A stretch of DNA of 64,000 bases from Parahalioglobus pacificus (lineage in GTDB: Bacteria; Pseudomonadota; Gammaproteobacteria; Pseudomonadales; Halieaceae). The stretch spans positions 930,001 to 994,000 of the forward strand of contig NZ_BMYM01000002.1 of the NCBI RefSeq assembly GCF_014652275.1, given 5' to 3'. The position numbers and the translations under genes were made by a program. Below, one piece after another: positions 26,489 through 35,762 of this stretch. The notes beneath the pieces were generated by a model. The model was not told the DNA's origin and ran no database searches. It saw nothing but the letters and a program-made list of their open reading frames with translations. The first letter of the stretch is position 1; every line of letters starts with the position of its first letter.

Positions 26489-27469
26489 ATGAGAGCAGTG
26501 GTTTGTAGTGAACACGGGATGGCCGACAAGCTGACCTTGGAAAACGATTGGGCAGAGCCCACTGTTGGCGAGAACGATGTTCTGATCGATATCAAAGCCG
26601 GCGGTCTCAATTTTCCCGACGTGCTGACCATTCAGGGCAAGTACCAGACACAGCCGGACATGCCGTTTATACCCGGCGGTGAATGCGCCGGTGTTGTTGC
26701 CGCGGTTGGCTCAGCAGTTACCCGTTTCAAGCCGGGCGACAATGTGGTCTCTATGGGTGGCGTGGGTGCCTTTGCCGAGCGTATCGCCGCTCATGAGATG
26801 TCGGTGTTCCCCATGCCTGAGGGACTGAGCTATGAGCAGGCAGCGGGTGTGGCCATCACCTATTTCACGTCCTATTACGCTCTGAAGCAGCGCGCCAATC
26901 TGCAGTCTGGTGAAACCCTGTTGGTGTTGGGTGCGGCCGGCGGTGTGGGCAGCACTGCCGTTGAGCTTGGAAAATTGATGGGCGCCAAGGTTATTGCTGC
27001 TGCCAGCTCGGATGAGAAGTTGGAGCTGTGTCGTAAGTTGGGTGCCGATGAGGTTATCAACTACAGCAAGGAAGATCTGCGCGGGCGCATTAAGGAACTC
27101 ACTGGCGGTAAGGGTGTGGACGTTGCCTATGATCCCGTCGGCGGTGACTTCAGCGAAGCGGTTGTTCGCTCCATGGCGTGGAATGGCCGCTTCCTGGTCA
27201 TCGGTTTTGCCAGTGGCCCAATCCCCGCTATCCCCCTAAACCTGACTCTGTTGAAGGGCTGCGCCCTGATCGGAGTGTTCTGGGGGCGTTTCACCATGGA
27301 AGAGCCGGCAGAAAATGTCGCCAACATCGAAGAGCTGTGGAAGTTTTTCGCCGAGGGCAAACTCAGCCCGGTTGTGACAGACGTGTTTCCGTTGGCGCAA
27401 TATGAAGAGGCGTTTAACTGCATGATTGAGCGCCGTGCACGCGGCAAAGTGATCATCACCACGGACTGA
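26489..27469 (+). CDS. Quinone oxidoreductase-like medium-chain dehydrogenase/reductase (zinc-free)
   Basis: A 326-residue MDR protein. The N-terminal catalytic domain has GGLNFPDVLTIQGKYQTQPDMPFIPGGECAG, typical of NADPH:quinone oxidoreductases. The Rossmann motif GAAGGVGSTAVELGKLMGAKVIAA lies near 150. The structural-zinc Cys cluster of alcohol dehydrogenases is absent. Such enzymes reduce quinones or, in several catabolic clusters, enoyl-CoA or enone substrates; with the genes around it an enoyl-type reduction is plausible but unproven. First gene of a three-gene unit with an iron alcohol dehydrogenase (4 bases on) and a thioesterase. Confidence 0.88.
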   Translation: MRAVVCSEHGMADKLTLENDWAEPTVGENDVLIDIKAGGLNFPDVLTIQGKYQTQPDMPFIPGGECAGVVAAVGSAVTRFKPGDNVVSMGGVGAFAERIAAHEMSVFPMPEGLSYEQAAGVAITYFTSYYALKQRANLQSGETLLVLGAAGGVGSTAVELGKLMGAKVIAAASSDEKLELCRKLGADEVINYSKEDLRGRIKELTGGKGVDVAYDPVGGDFSEAVVRSMAWNGRFLVIGFASGPIPAIPLNLTLLKGCALIGVFWGRFTMEEPAENVANIEELWKFFAEGKLSPVVTDVFPLAQYEEAFNCMIERRARGKVIITTD

Positions 27470-27473
27470 AGCT

Positions 27474-28640
27474 ATGCAGCCGTTTCTGTTCAATACCGTC
27501 GGCCGGGTGCTGTGCGCGCCTGGCTCAGCACTGTCGCTGGCCGATGAGTGCAAGCGCCTCGGTGTTTCGCGCTTGCTGCTGGTCACTGATCCCGGGCTTG
27601 TGGCCATCGGGTTGGTGCAGCCAGCGCAGGAAGCAATGGCAAAGCAGGGCATCGAGATCGTTCTCTTTGATCAGGTGCGGGAAGATCCCCCGGAGGAGAC
27701 AGTGCTGGCTGCCGCGGACGCGGGCCGTGATGCGGGTGTCGATGGCGTTCTGGCAATAGGCGGTGGCAGCTCCATGGACGTTGCCAAAGTGGTTGCTGTG
27801 CTGTTGGCTGGCGAGCAGGGGTTGTCGGAAATGTACGGGGTGGAGCAGGTCACCGGTGGGCGCTTGCCGCTGATCCTGGTGCCGACAACGGCGGGCACAG
27901 GCTCCGAGGTCACACCCGTTGCCGTGGTCACCACCGGGGAAACCACCAAGGCTGGTGTGTCCTCGCCGGTGCTGTTACCCGATGTGGCGGTTTTGGATGC
28001 AGACCTGACTCTGGGCTTGCCCGCGTCCGTGACGGCAATGACCGGCGTGGATGCCATGGTCCATGCCATTGAGGCTTACACCTCTCGCCACAAAAAAAAT
28101 CCCCTGTCGGATAATCTTGCCCGACAGGCGCTGGAATTGCTGGGTCGCAACATTCGCACCGCGGTTCATGACGGCGCTAATCGCGAGGCTCGCGGGCACA
28201 TGCTGTTAGGCGCGATGCTTGCGGGACAGGCCTTTGCCAATGCGCCGGTGGCTGCAGTGCATGCGCTGGCATACCCCTTGGGCGGTCACTATCACATCCC
28301 GCATGGCCTGAGTAATTCACTGGTGCTGCCCTCCGTGCTCGCATTTAATGCGCCCGAGGCTGCAGCACTCTATGCAGAGATTGCCCCGATTGTGGTTGGC
28401 CAACCCTTATCAGGTAGCGATGCTGACAAGACCGAGCAGATGATTCAGTCGCTGCGCGACCTGATCGACGAGGTGGAATTGCCGGCGACCCTTGCGCAGG
28501 CCAATGTGCCCAGAGCCGATCTTGAGATGCTCGCCGCCGATGCGATGCAGCAACAACGCCTGCTGGTGAACAATCCGCGGGAGGTCAATGAAGCCGATGC
28601 GCTGGCCATCTACACCGATGCTTATGGAGCCTCTGTCTAA
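27474..28640 (+). CDS. Iron-containing alcohol dehydrogenase
   Basis: A 388-residue group III alcohol dehydrogenase. The NAD-binding motif GGGSSMDVAK is near 96-105 and is followed by PTTAGTGSEVTPVAVV. Metal ligands are visible as the Asp and His of GVDAMVHAIEAYTS and the two His of the segment HALAYPLGGHYHIPHG, the normal Fe(II)-binding set. It would oxidise an alcohol or reduce an aldehyde; the family includes butanol, lactaldehyde and 1,3-propanediol enzymes. It begins 4 bases after the quinone oxidoreductase and shares a base with the thioesterase start, so all three are co-translated. Confidence 0.9.
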   Translation: MQPFLFNTVGRVLCAPGSALSLADECKRLGVSRLLLVTDPGLVAIGLVQPAQEAMAKQGIEIVLFDQVREDPPEETVLAAADAGRDAGVDGVLAIGGGSSMDVAKVVAVLLAGEQGLSEMYGVEQVTGGRLPLILVPTTAGTGSEVTPVAVVTTGETTKAGVSSPVLLPDVAVLDADLTLGLPASVTAMTGVDAMVHAIEAYTSRHKKNPLSDNLARQALELLGRNIRTAVHDGANREARGHMLLGAMLAGQAFANAPVAAVHALAYPLGGHYHIPHGLSNSLVLPSVLAFNAPEAAALYAEIAPIVVGQPLSGSDADKTEQMIQSLRDLIDEVELPATLAQANVPRADLEMLAADAMQQQRLLVNNPREVNEADALAIYTDAYGASV

Positions 28641-29080
28641 TGGCTGAATCTGCACTGCCAACACGTGCTGATTATGGCGCTGTTTATCCCATCACGACAC
28701 GGTGGGAAGACAACGATATTTATGGCCACATTAATAACGTTGTTTACTACTCCTATTTCGATACGGCGGCCAACCAATACCTTATTGAAGAGGGTGGCCT
28801 TGATCCACAGGACGGCACTATCGTCGGATTCGTGGTGAATTCCGGCTGTCAGTACCACGCCCCCATTGCCCACCCGGAGCAGGTTGAGGCGGGTGTGCGC
28901 GTTGAGCATCTGGGGAACAGCTCCGTGCGTTATGGCATCGGCATTTTCAAAGCGGGGCGGGAGGAAGCCTGCGCCCATGGCCACTTTGTGCATGTCTTTG
29001 TGGAGCGGGCGGAGAACCGTTCTGTACCCATCCCCGAGAAACTGCGCAGCGCATTGGCGCGAATTCACACCGGCGAGTAA
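28640..29080 (+). CDS. Acyl-CoA thioesterase, 4-hydroxybenzoyl-CoA thioesterase-like
   Basis: A 146-residue hot-dog protein with the family pattern YPITTRWEDNDIYGHINNVVYYSYFDTA, where the Asp before I/M-YGH and the HxN region form the active site. It hydrolyses an acyl-CoA to the free acid and CoA; in a catabolic block this would release CoA from dead-end intermediates. The start codon overlaps the stop of the alcohol dehydrogenase (TAATG). Last gene of the plus-strand block, convergent with the MFS transporter. Confidence 0.9.
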   Translation: MAESALPTRADYGAVYPITTRWEDNDIYGHINNVVYYSYFDTAANQYLIEEGGLDPQDGTIVGFVVNSGCQYHAPIAHPEQVEAGVRVEHLGNSSVRYGIGIFKAGREEACAHGHFVHVFVERAENRSVPIPEKLRSALARIHTGE

Positions 29081-29139
29081 GTAGTACGAGCTTCTTCTTC
29101 CTGCGTCTTTTCGCTGTTACCGCCTCGATGCCTTTATCG

Positions 29140-30291
29140 TCAATCCTGAGCGCTTGGCGCTGAGCTGAACACCAAGGTTACCAACACCGCAAAAAAGACC
29201 AGGGCACTCAGCAAGGGGGATAGTGCGGGCTGCCATTGATACAGCGCGCCACTGCTGATGGGCCCTAGTGTGAAGCCCAGCGCCGGGCAGGCCGCAATCA
29301 AGCCCGCGGCGCCACCCTGTTCTTCGGGCGATACGGCCAGCGAGGCGCCGGCACTGATCGCTGGCATACATAAGCCCAAGCCGGTGCCCAGGCAGGCCAT
29401 GCCCATGGCGAGCGTCTGGAAATCCTGAAAGCCGGCTATCACCGCCGCTCCCGTCAGCATCGACAGCAGTCCCAGCCGAATGAAGGTGCCTGGCTGCAGC
29501 TTCAGGCGCTGCATGACGGTGATCTGAATAAGAAAGGTAAAGCCTGCGGAGACCATTAATGCGGCGCCAGTCATCTGTGCGGTGGCAATGCCCGAAAGCC
29601 CAAGTTTGTCCTGCAGCTGGAATCCCAGAGTTTGCTGAATACCCGAGAACCCAATGAATAAGCCAACCGCGGTAATGATGTAACGGCGTAAGCGAGGGTC
29701 GGTGAAGCGCAGGCGCTGCACGTTGTCTCTGGGTGTGCGCTCTGACGCCGGGGTCACCGGAAGCCGGCGCCAAACCAGCAGGGCAGCGCCAGCAGCGAGG
29801 CAGGCGGCAAAATAAAGGGGCGCCAGTAGCCCAAAGGTGGCCAAGGCGCCGCTGACGGCGGGACCCAGAATCATGCCGAGACTGTTGGCAGTACCCAGCT
29901 TTGCCATCGTGCGGGTGCGTTCGCTGCGAGCTGTGTGATCGGCGGCAAAGGCGGTGGCGCTGGGGTTGGTGGCGGACATAATCACGGATTGGGCGCAGCG
30001 GCTGAGCAGGGCGACCAGATAGAGCGTCATGCCTGTGAGTATCCCCTTCAGGCCAAGCAGGAAAACCGTGGTGAAAAGCAGGGTGCCCACGGTGTAGCCG
30101 GCCAACCCGATGATCATCACGGGCTTGCGCCCCCTGCGATCACTGAACCTGCCCCAACGTGGTGATGCCAGCCCGAATACCAGCGCAGAGATCGCGATGA
30201 TGGACGTAATCTGCAGTTCCTGCATGCCCACCTCTCGGCCCAGGGGCGCAAGAATAGCGAACACCTGCGACTGGCCGATACCGGTGGCCAT
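29140..30291 (-). CDS. MFS transporter, drug-efflux-like
   Basis: At least 383 residues with 11-12 hydrophobic helices. The MFS loop 2-3 motif appears as GLASPRWGRFSDRRGRKPVMIIG. Charged-residue positions resemble drug/H+ antiporters of the MFS DHA1 group. The first helix seems to begin before the annotated ATG: the frame upstream reads PGGQLAVLIAAL directly into the ATG codon, so translation probably starts about 25 codons earlier. No ATG, GTG or TTG fits there; a GGAG lies 8 bases before an ATC codon. The start given here is therefore only the first standard codon. Substrate unknown; nothing beside it is obviously linked. Confidence 0.85.
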   Translation of the reverse strand: MATGIGQSQVFAILAPLGREVGMQELQITSIIAISALVFGLASPRWGRFSDRRGRKPVMIIGLAGYTVGTLLFTTVFLLGLKGILTGMTLYLVALLSRCAQSVIMSATNPSATAFAADHTARSERTRTMAKLGTANSLGMILGPAVSGALATFGLLAPLYFAACLAAGAALLVWRRLPVTPASERTPRDNVQRLRFTDPRLRRYIITAVGLFIGFSGIQQTLGFQLQDKLGLSGIATAQMTGAALMVSAGFTFLIQITVMQRLKLQPGTFIRLGLLSMLTGAAVIAGFQDFQTLAMGMACLGTGLGLCMPAISAGASLAVSPEEQGGAAGLIAACPALGFTLGPISSGALYQWQPALSPLLSALVFFAVLVTLVFSSAPSAQD

Positions 30292-30590
30292 CAGTGCGGC
30301 AATCAGTACCGCGAGTTGGCCGCCAGGCAGTGATGTTGCCGAGGTTGTTGTGTCGCGATCCGAGATTACTCTGTCTCCGCTGCTAAGTTGCCTTGCACCG
30401 CTTCGGTGCTGGCAGGTCCCAAGGTGTCTATCCGAACGCGCCGGATAAGGGCATGAGGGTCGCTAGCATAGCGTTTAAGCGCCCCGGCGTCCGGCACGCC
30501 GGCGCAGCATCTGTTGATTGGGGCGCATCTGCTAGCCGTTGGCATCGCTGTTGCAGTGGCGCAGGGTGGGCTGCCCGCGCCCGTGTTTGC

Positions 30591-30619
30591 TGGACAGTGG
30601 AGGGCGCTTACCCTAAAAT
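30591..30619 (+). promoter_or_regulatory. Candidate sigma-70 promoter of carAB
   Basis: TGGACA at 30591-30596, a 17-base spacer and TAAAAT at 30614-30619; both are close to consensus. It places the transcript start near 30626, about 145 bases ahead of carA and upstream of the leader peptide and terminator. Confidence 0.6.
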
Positions 30620-30694
30620 TCCCGCCCAGTTTTAAAACCTCCGACATCAGCGTCGGAGCCAGCGAGCACGGCGTGCATTGCCCAGGAAACGGAC

Positions 30695-30736
30695 ATGAAA
30701 AAAGCGAGATGCGGTTTCCCATCTCGCTTTTTTTGA
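30695..30736 (+). CDS. Candidate 13-residue leader peptide overlapping the carA attenuator
   Basis: ATG at 30695 preceded by AGGAAA six bases upstream opens a 13-codon frame (MKKARCGFPSRFF) that stops at 30734-30736, exactly across the terminator hairpin. A ribosome following the polymerase closely would prevent the hairpin from forming. This is the logic of pyrimidine-sensitive leaders such as pyrBI of enteric bacteria. Sequence and position are observed; function is inference. Confidence 0.5.
   Translation: MKKARCGFPSRFF
30698..30734 (+). terminator. Intrinsic terminator in the carA leader (attenuator)
   Basis: Arms AAAAAAGCGAGATG and CATCTCGCTTTTTTT flank a CGGTTTCC loop. The hairpin lies 36 bases before carA and behind a promoter, so it acts on the carAB transcript itself rather than on the MFS gene, which runs the other way. 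Confidence 0.8.
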
Positions 30737-30769
30737 GCGCGCCGCTCACAGGTGAGCAGGGAGATTAAA

Positions 30770-31909
30770 TTGTTCGGCCCAGCGATTCTCGCACTCGAAG
30801 ATGGCAGCGTTTTTCACGGTCTGTCGATTGGTGCTGACGGCGATTCCGTCGGCGAAGTCGTCTTTAATACGGCAATGACCGGCTACCAGGAGATACTCAC
30901 TGATCCTTCCTATGCTCGTCAGATTGTCACCCTGACATATCCGCACATTGGTAATACCGGCACCACGCCCGAGGATGAAGAGTCCACGGCCATCTGGGCC
31001 GCCGGCCTGGTGATTCGCGATCTGCCACTGCTGGCCAGTAATTTCCGCAATGAGCAGAGCCTGAATGATTACCTCAAGGCGCGAGGCATTGTGGCTATTG
31101 CCGATATCGATACTCGTCGCCTGACCCGAATCCTGCGGGAAAAGGGTGCCCAGAATGGCTGCCTGATGGCGGGGGAGTCGATCAATGAAGCCGATGCCCT
31201 TGCCCGCGCACAGGGCTTCGCTGGCTTGAAAGGTATGGATCTGGCGAAAGAGGTCTCCGTTAAGGAAGCTTACAGCTGGAACGAGGGTAGTTGGGTGCTG
31301 GGCGAAGGTTTTGCCCAGGCAAGGGAGACGCCCTGGCACGTAGTTGCCTATGACTATGGCGTTAAACGCAACATTCTGCGCATGTTGGTCGACCGCGGCT
31401 GTCGCCTCACGGTCGTCCCGGCGCAAACCTCGGCTGAGGATGTGTTGGCGCTGAAACCCGACGGCGTGTTCCTCTCCAACGGTCCCGGCGACCCCGAGCC
31501 CTGTGACTATGCGATCAGCGCTATTCAGAGCCTTCTGGAAACAGACATTCCGGTGTTCGGCATCTGTCTCGGGCACCAGCTCCTCGGGCTGGCCAGTGGC
31601 GCCGGCACCTTGAAAATGAAGTTTGGCCACCACGGTGCCAACCATCCGGTGCAAAATCTCGACGATGGCACGGTGCTGATCACCAGCCAGAATCACGGTT
31701 TTGCGGTCGATGAGTCGTCCTTGCCGGCCACTCTACGAGTGACCCACAAATCCCTGTTCGATGACTCGCTGCAGGGTATTCACCGCACGGATAAGCCGGC
31801 GTTCAGCTTCCAAGGCCACCCCGAAGCCAGTCCCGGGCCGCATGATGCCGCCCCCTTGTTTGATCACTTCATCGAGCTGATCGAAGCTCGAGCCGCCAGG
31901 GCCGTTTGA
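30770..31909 (+). CDS. carA: Carbamoyl-phosphate synthase small subunit (glutamine amidotransferase)
   Basis: A 379-residue CarA. The N-terminal CPSase small-chain domain ([14 protein letters not shown]) is followed by a class I glutamine amidotransferase with the nucleophile Cys in [21 protein letters not shown], and the His-Glu pair in [13 protein letters not shown]. It supplies ammonia to CarB for carbamoyl phosphate, used for arginine and pyrimidines. I choose the TTG at 30770: AGGGAG lies 7 bases upstream and the resulting N-terminus matches the family. The GTG at 30752 has no such site. Expression is probably attenuated through the leader hairpin. carB follows after 3 bases. Confidence 0.95.
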   Translation: MFGPAILALEDGSVFHGLSIGADGDSVGEVVFNTAMTGYQEILTDPSYARQIVTLTYPHIGNTGTTPEDEESTAIWAAGLVIRDLPLLASNFRNEQSLNDYLKARGIVAIADIDTRRLTRILREKGAQNGCLMAGESINEADALARAQGFAGLKGMDLAKEVSVKEAYSWNEGSWVLGEGFAQARETPWHVVAYDYGVKRNILRMLVDRGCRLTVVPAQTSAEDVLALKPDGVFLSNGPGDPEPCDYAISAIQSLLETDIPVFGICLGHQLLGLASGAGTLKMKFGHHGANHPVQNLDDGTVLITSQNHGFAVDESSLPATLRVTHKSLFDDSLQGIHRTDKPAFSFQGHPEASPGPHDAAPLFDHFIELIEARAARAV

Positions 31910-31912
31910 TCC

Positions 31913-34900
31913 ATGCCAAAAAGAACTGACATCCAAAGCATCCTGATCCTCGGCGCCGGTCCCATTGTGATTGGCCAGGCTTGCGAGTTTGACTACTCCG
32001 GCGCCCAGGCCTGTAAAGCCCTGCGTGAAGAGGGTTATCGCGTCATCCTGGTGAATTCAAATCCGGCCACCATCATGACCGACCCCGCCATGGCGGATGC
32101 AACCTATATCGAGCCCATTGAGTGGCAAACGGTTGCCAACATCATTGAGGCTGAAAAACCCGATGCACTGCTCCCGACCATGGGTGGCCAGACCGCACTC
32201 AACTGTGCTCTCGATTTAGCCAAGCACGGTGTGCTTGAACAGCACGGCGTGGAAATGATCGGTGCCACCAAAGAGGCCATCGACAAAGCCGAAGATCGCC
32301 AGCTGTTTGACCAGGCGATGAAGCGTATTGGACTGGAGACGCCGCGCGCCTCCACGGCGCACAGCCTGGAAGAGGCGTTCCAGGTGTTGGATGCCATCGG
32401 TTTCCCCTGCATCATTCGCCCCTCTTTCACCATGGGTGGTTCTGGCGGTGGTATTGCCTACAACCGCGATGAGTTCGAGGAAATCTGTACGCGGGGCCTC
32501 GACCTGTCGCCCACCACTGAACTGTTGATCGACGAATCGCTGATTGGTTGGAAAGAGTACGAGATGGAGGTGGTGCGCGACCGCAACGATAACTGCATCA
32601 TCGTTTGCGCCATCGAAAACTTTGACGCCATGGGCGTGCACACCGGTGATTCGATTACGGTAGCTCCCGCCCAAACGCTCACCGACAAGGAATACCAAAT
32701 CATGCGTAACGCCTCGTTGGCGGTACTGCGTGAGATCGGCGTTGAGACGGGCGGCTCCAATGTGCAGTTTGGGCAAGATCCCAAAACCGGGCGCCTCGTG
32801 GTCATTGAAATGAATCCGCGGGTATCGCGTTCGTCGGCGCTTGCCTCCAAGGCGACTGGCTTCCCCATTGCAAAGGTGGCGGCCAAGCTGGCAATTGGCT
32901 ACACCCTGGATGAGCTGCAGAACGACATTACCGGCGGTGCCACGCCTGCGTCCTTCGAGCCGGCCATCGATTATGTGGTCACAAAGATTCCCCGGTTTGC
33001 CTTTGAAAAGTTCAGTGCGGCTGACCCGCGCCTGACCACCCAGATGAAGTCGGTGGGTGAGGTGATGGCGATTGGGCGCACGTTCCAAGAGTCGGTGCAG
33101 AAGGCGCTGCGGGGCCTGGAAGTTGGCTCCAGCGGTTTTGAGCATCAACTCGACGTCGACAATCCCGATCTGCGCGAAGAACTGATCTCCGAGCTCACCA
33201 ATCCCGGGCCGGAACGGATCTGGTTTATCGCCGATGCTTTCCGCGCGGGTATGAGTATCGATGAGGTGTACGGTTTCTCCGGCGTTGATCCCTGGTTCCT
33301 GGTACAGATAAAGGATCTGGTGGACACCGAAGACAGTTTGAAAACCGTCAACCTGGCCGATATCGACACGGACCAAATGTTTCAGCTCAAACGCAAAGGG
33401 TTCTCGGACGCCCGTCTGGCGGTGCTGTTGAATGAGTCTGAAACTGCTGTTCGCCACCATCGTCAGGCGCTCGACATTCGCCCCGTGTACAAACGCGTTG
33501 ATTCCTGTGCCGCGGAGTTTGCTTCGGCCACTGCCTACATGTACTCAAGCTACGAACAGGAGTGTGAGGCGGCGCCATCCGACAAGGACAAAATTCTGGT
33601 TCTGGGCGGTGGCCCCAACCGTATCGGGCAGGGCATCGAGTTCGATTACTGCTGTGTGCACGCGGTTCTGGCTGCCCGTGAAGACGGTTACGAAACCATC
33701 ATGGTCAACTGTAACCCAGAGACAGTTTCGACGGATTACGACACCTCAGACCGACTCTATTTCGAACCGGTGACGCTGGAGGATGTGCTCGAGATTGTTG
33801 CCCTGGAGAAGCCCAAGGGTGTGATCGTGCAGTTCGGTGGGCAGACGCCGCTGAAATTGGCTCGTGCCCTGGAAGCCGAGGGCGTCCCCATCATTGGCAC
33901 CACGCCGGACGCGATCGACCGCGCAGAGGATCGGGAACGTTTCCAGCAAATGATTCAGAAGCTGGGCCTGCGTCAGCCGGATAACACCACAGTGCGCAGT
34001 ACGGAAGAAGCCGTCGAGGCGGCCGCGAAGATCGGCTACCCCTTGGTGGTGCGTCCCTCCTATGTGCTGGGCGGCCGCGCAATGGAAATCGTCTACCGGG
34101 AAGAGGATTTACTGCGGTATATGCGCGAGGCCGTACAAGCCTCCGACGACGCCCCAGTATTGCTGGACAGCTTCTTGAGTGCCGCAATTGAAGTGGATAT
34201 TGACGCGGTATCTGACGGCGAAGAAGTCGTCATCGGCGCCATCATGCAGCACATTGAGCAGGCGGGCGTACACTCGGGCGACTCCGCGTGTTCACTGCCG
34301 CCCTACAGCCTGCCAGAGTCGGTGCAGGACGAGATGCGTGAGCAGATCAAACGCATGGCATTGGAATTGGGCGTTCGCGGCCTGATGAATGTGCAGCTGG
34401 CGTGGCAGGATAATGAGATCTACGTAATCGAAGTGAATCCGCGTGCCTCACGGACTGTGCCTTTCGTGTCAAAGTGCATCGGTACCTCGCTGGCAAAGGT
34501 GGCTGCACGTTGTATGGCCGGTCAAACCCTGGCCGAGCAGGGCTTCACCCGAGAAGTGGTACCGCATTATTTCAGCGTGAAAGAAGCGGTGATGCCCTTC
34601 AATAAATTCCCCGGCGTAGACCCCATCCTCGGGCCTGAAATGAAGTCCACCGGTGAGGTGATGGGTACCGGCGATACTTTTGCCAGTGCTTTCGCCAAAG
34701 CGCAGTTGGCAGCGGGCGACCAACCGCCACGTTCAGGTACGGCACTGATCAGCGTGCGCGATGTCGACAAGCCGGGTGCCGTGGCCGTCGCCAGCGAACT
34801 GGTTGGTCTGGGGTTCGATCTGGCAGCAACTGGCGGTACTGCGGATGCGCTAGAGAAGGCTGGCCTGGCCGTGCGGCGCGTGAACAAGGTGAGTCAGGGC

Positions 34901-35134
34901 AGGCCGCACATTGTGGACATGATCAAGAACGATGAAGCAGACTTGATTATCAACACCACCGAAGGCCGACGGGCAATTACAGATTCAGCCCCGATTCGGG
35001 CAAGCGCCGAGCAGCATCGGGTGTTTTATACCACCACCCTGGCGGCGGCAGAGGCCGTTACCATGTCCCTGAAATTGAAGGATGATAAAGCGGTGCGCAG
35101 GCTGCAGGACCTGCACGGGAGTATTGCCTCATGA
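31913..35134 (+). CDS. carB: Carbamoyl-phosphate synthase large subunit
   Basis: A 1073-residue protein, the normal length. Two homologous ATP-grasp halves start with [33 protein letters not shown] and [21 protein letters not shown]. Each has the P-loop-like [10 protein letters not shown] or [11 protein letters not shown] segment. An oligomerisation domain lies between, and a C-terminal MGS-like allosteric domain begins near 940 ([20 protein letters not shown]). It makes carbamoyl phosphate from bicarbonate, ATP and the ammonia from CarA. Its stop codon overlaps the greA start by 4 bases. Confidence 0.97.
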   Translation: MPKRTDIQSILILGAGPIVIGQACEFDYSGAQACKALREEGYRVILVNSNPATIMTDPAMADATYIEPIEWQTVANIIEAEKPDALLPTMGGQTALNCALDLAKHGVLEQHGVEMIGATKEAIDKAEDRQLFDQAMKRIGLETPRASTAHSLEEAFQVLDAIGFPCIIRPSFTMGGSGGGIAYNRDEFEEICTRGLDLSPTTELLIDESLIGWKEYEMEVVRDRNDNCIIVCAIENFDAMGVHTGDSITVAPAQTLTDKEYQIMRNASLAVLREIGVETGGSNVQFGQDPKTGRLVVIEMNPRVSRSSALASKATGFPIAKVAAKLAIGYTLDELQNDITGGATPASFEPAIDYVVTKIPRFAFEKFSAADPRLTTQMKSVGEVMAIGRTFQESVQKALRGLEVGSSGFEHQLDVDNPDLREELISELTNPGPERIWFIADAFRAGMSIDEVYGFSGVDPWFLVQIKDLVDTEDSLKTVNLADIDTDQMFQLKRKGFSDARLAVLLNESETAVRHHRQALDIRPVYKRVDSCAAEFASATAYMYSSYEQECEAAPSDKDKILVLGGGPNRIGQGIEFDYCCVHAVLAAREDGYETIMVNCNPETVSTDYDTSDRLYFEPVTLEDVLEIVALEKPKGVIVQFGGQTPLKLARALEAEGVPIIGTTPDAIDRAEDRERFQQMIQKLGLRQPDNTTVRSTEEAVEAAAKIGYPLVVRPSYVLGGRAMEIVYREEDLLRYMREAVQASDDAPVLLDSFLSAAIEVDIDAVSDGEEVVIGAIMQHIEQAGVHSGDSACSLPPYSLPESVQDEMREQIKRMALELGVRGLMNVQLAWQDNEIYVIEVNPRASRTVPFVSKCIGTSLAKVAARCMAGQTLAEQGFTREVVPHYFSVKEAVMPFNKFPGVDPILGPEMKSTGEVMGTGDTFASAFAKAQLAAGDQPPRSGTALISVRDVDKPGAVAVASELVGLGFDLAATGGTADALEKAGLAVRRVNKVSQGRPHIVDMIKNDEADLIINTTEGRRAITDSAPIRASAEQHRVFYTTTLAAAEAVTMSLKLKDDKAVRRLQDLHGSIAS

Positions 35135-35607
35135 ACAAAGTTCCGATGACGGTCAGTGGCGAAGCGTCCCTGCGGGAAGAACTGGAGCGTTTGAAGAAAG
35201 TGGACCGCCCCCGTATCACCGAGGCGATCGCAGAGGCGCGCGAACACGGCGACTTGAAAGAGAATGCGGAGTATCACGCCGCCCGCGAACAGCAAAGCTT
35301 CAATGAGGGCCGCATCATGGAGATCGAGGGCAAGTTGTCCAATGCCCAGGTGATCGACGTGACCACGCTCCCCAAGACCGGCAAAGTCATTTTTGGTACT
35401 ACCATCGACTTGTTGAACGTCGAGTCAGACGAGACGGTGACTTACCGTATCGTTGGCGAGGACGAGGCCGATGTGAAGGCCAACCTTATCTCGGTAGGAT
35501 CCCCCATTGCCCGCGCCCTGATCGGCAAGGAAGAGGGCGATGTTGTGATGGTTCGTGCCCCTGGCGGTGACATCGAGTACGAGATCGATCAGGTCCATCA
35601 CCGGTAA
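35131..35607 (+). CDS. greA: Transcription elongation factor GreA
   Basis: A 158-residue GreA with the N-terminal antiparallel coiled coil. The tip acidic pair is in the region [27 protein letters not shown], where the conserved [11 protein letters not shown] motif places Asp and Glu in the RNA polymerase secondary channel. The C-terminal FKBP-like domain ends [19 protein letters not shown]. It rescues backtracked polymerase by stimulating transcript cleavage. ATGA overlap with carB shows coupling. A loose hairpin and T-rich stretch follow. Confidence 0.97.
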   Translation: MNKVPMTVSGEASLREELERLKKVDRPRITEAIAEAREHGDLKENAEYHAAREQQSFNEGRIMEIEGKLSNAQVIDVTTLPKTGKVIFGTTIDLLNVESDETVTYRIVGEDEADVKANLISVGSPIARALIGKEEGDVVMVRAPGGDIEYEIDQVHHR

Positions 35608-35628
35608 AGCGTAAGTCTTCGCCGAACC

Positions 35629-35680
35629 ACTGTTGTCGGGTCAACAGGGATGGCGACAACAGTCCTTTGCTGTTGTTTTC
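35629..35680 (+). terminator. Possible terminator after greA
   Basis: ACTGTTGTCG (35629-35638) can pair with CGACAACAGT (35654-35663) around a 15-base loop, followed by a mixed T-rich stretch to 35680. The loop is long and the T tract broken, so efficiency is uncertain. Confidence 0.4.
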
Positions 35681-35720
35681 GTGCATAGCGACCGGAGGGT
35701 TGCTGGCAGCTGCCCCAACA

Positions 35721-35740
35721 AATGAGTATCATTCTCATTT
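35721..35740. promoter_or_regulatory. Fur box upstream of the ferric ABC transporter operon
   Basis: The sequence AATGAGTATCATTCTCATT at 35721-35739 has inverted AATGAG/CTCATT ends seven bases apart and an internal ATCATT, in close agreement with the 19-bp Fur consensus. It ends 23 bases before the first gene of the operon, where bound Fur would block transcription in iron-replete cells. Confidence 0.8.
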
Positions 35741-35762
35741 AAGCACTCAGCGGAACTTCACT

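Larger units (their letters stand above)
30292..30769. other. Region between the MFS gene and carA, with carA promoter and leader
   Basis: The first part (30292-30370) probably encodes the N-terminus of the MFS transporter. The rest holds the carA promoter at 30591-30619 and the leader with its short peptide and terminator hairpin. Antisense open frames crossing these signals (for example 30366-30749) look spurious. Confidence 0.6.

Noticed and set aside
30366-30749. A 127-codon minus-strand open frame ahead of the MFS gene
   Set aside because: It crosses the carA promoter, leader peptide and attenuator, lacks a ribosome-binding site, and has a Cys/Pro/Ala-rich random composition.
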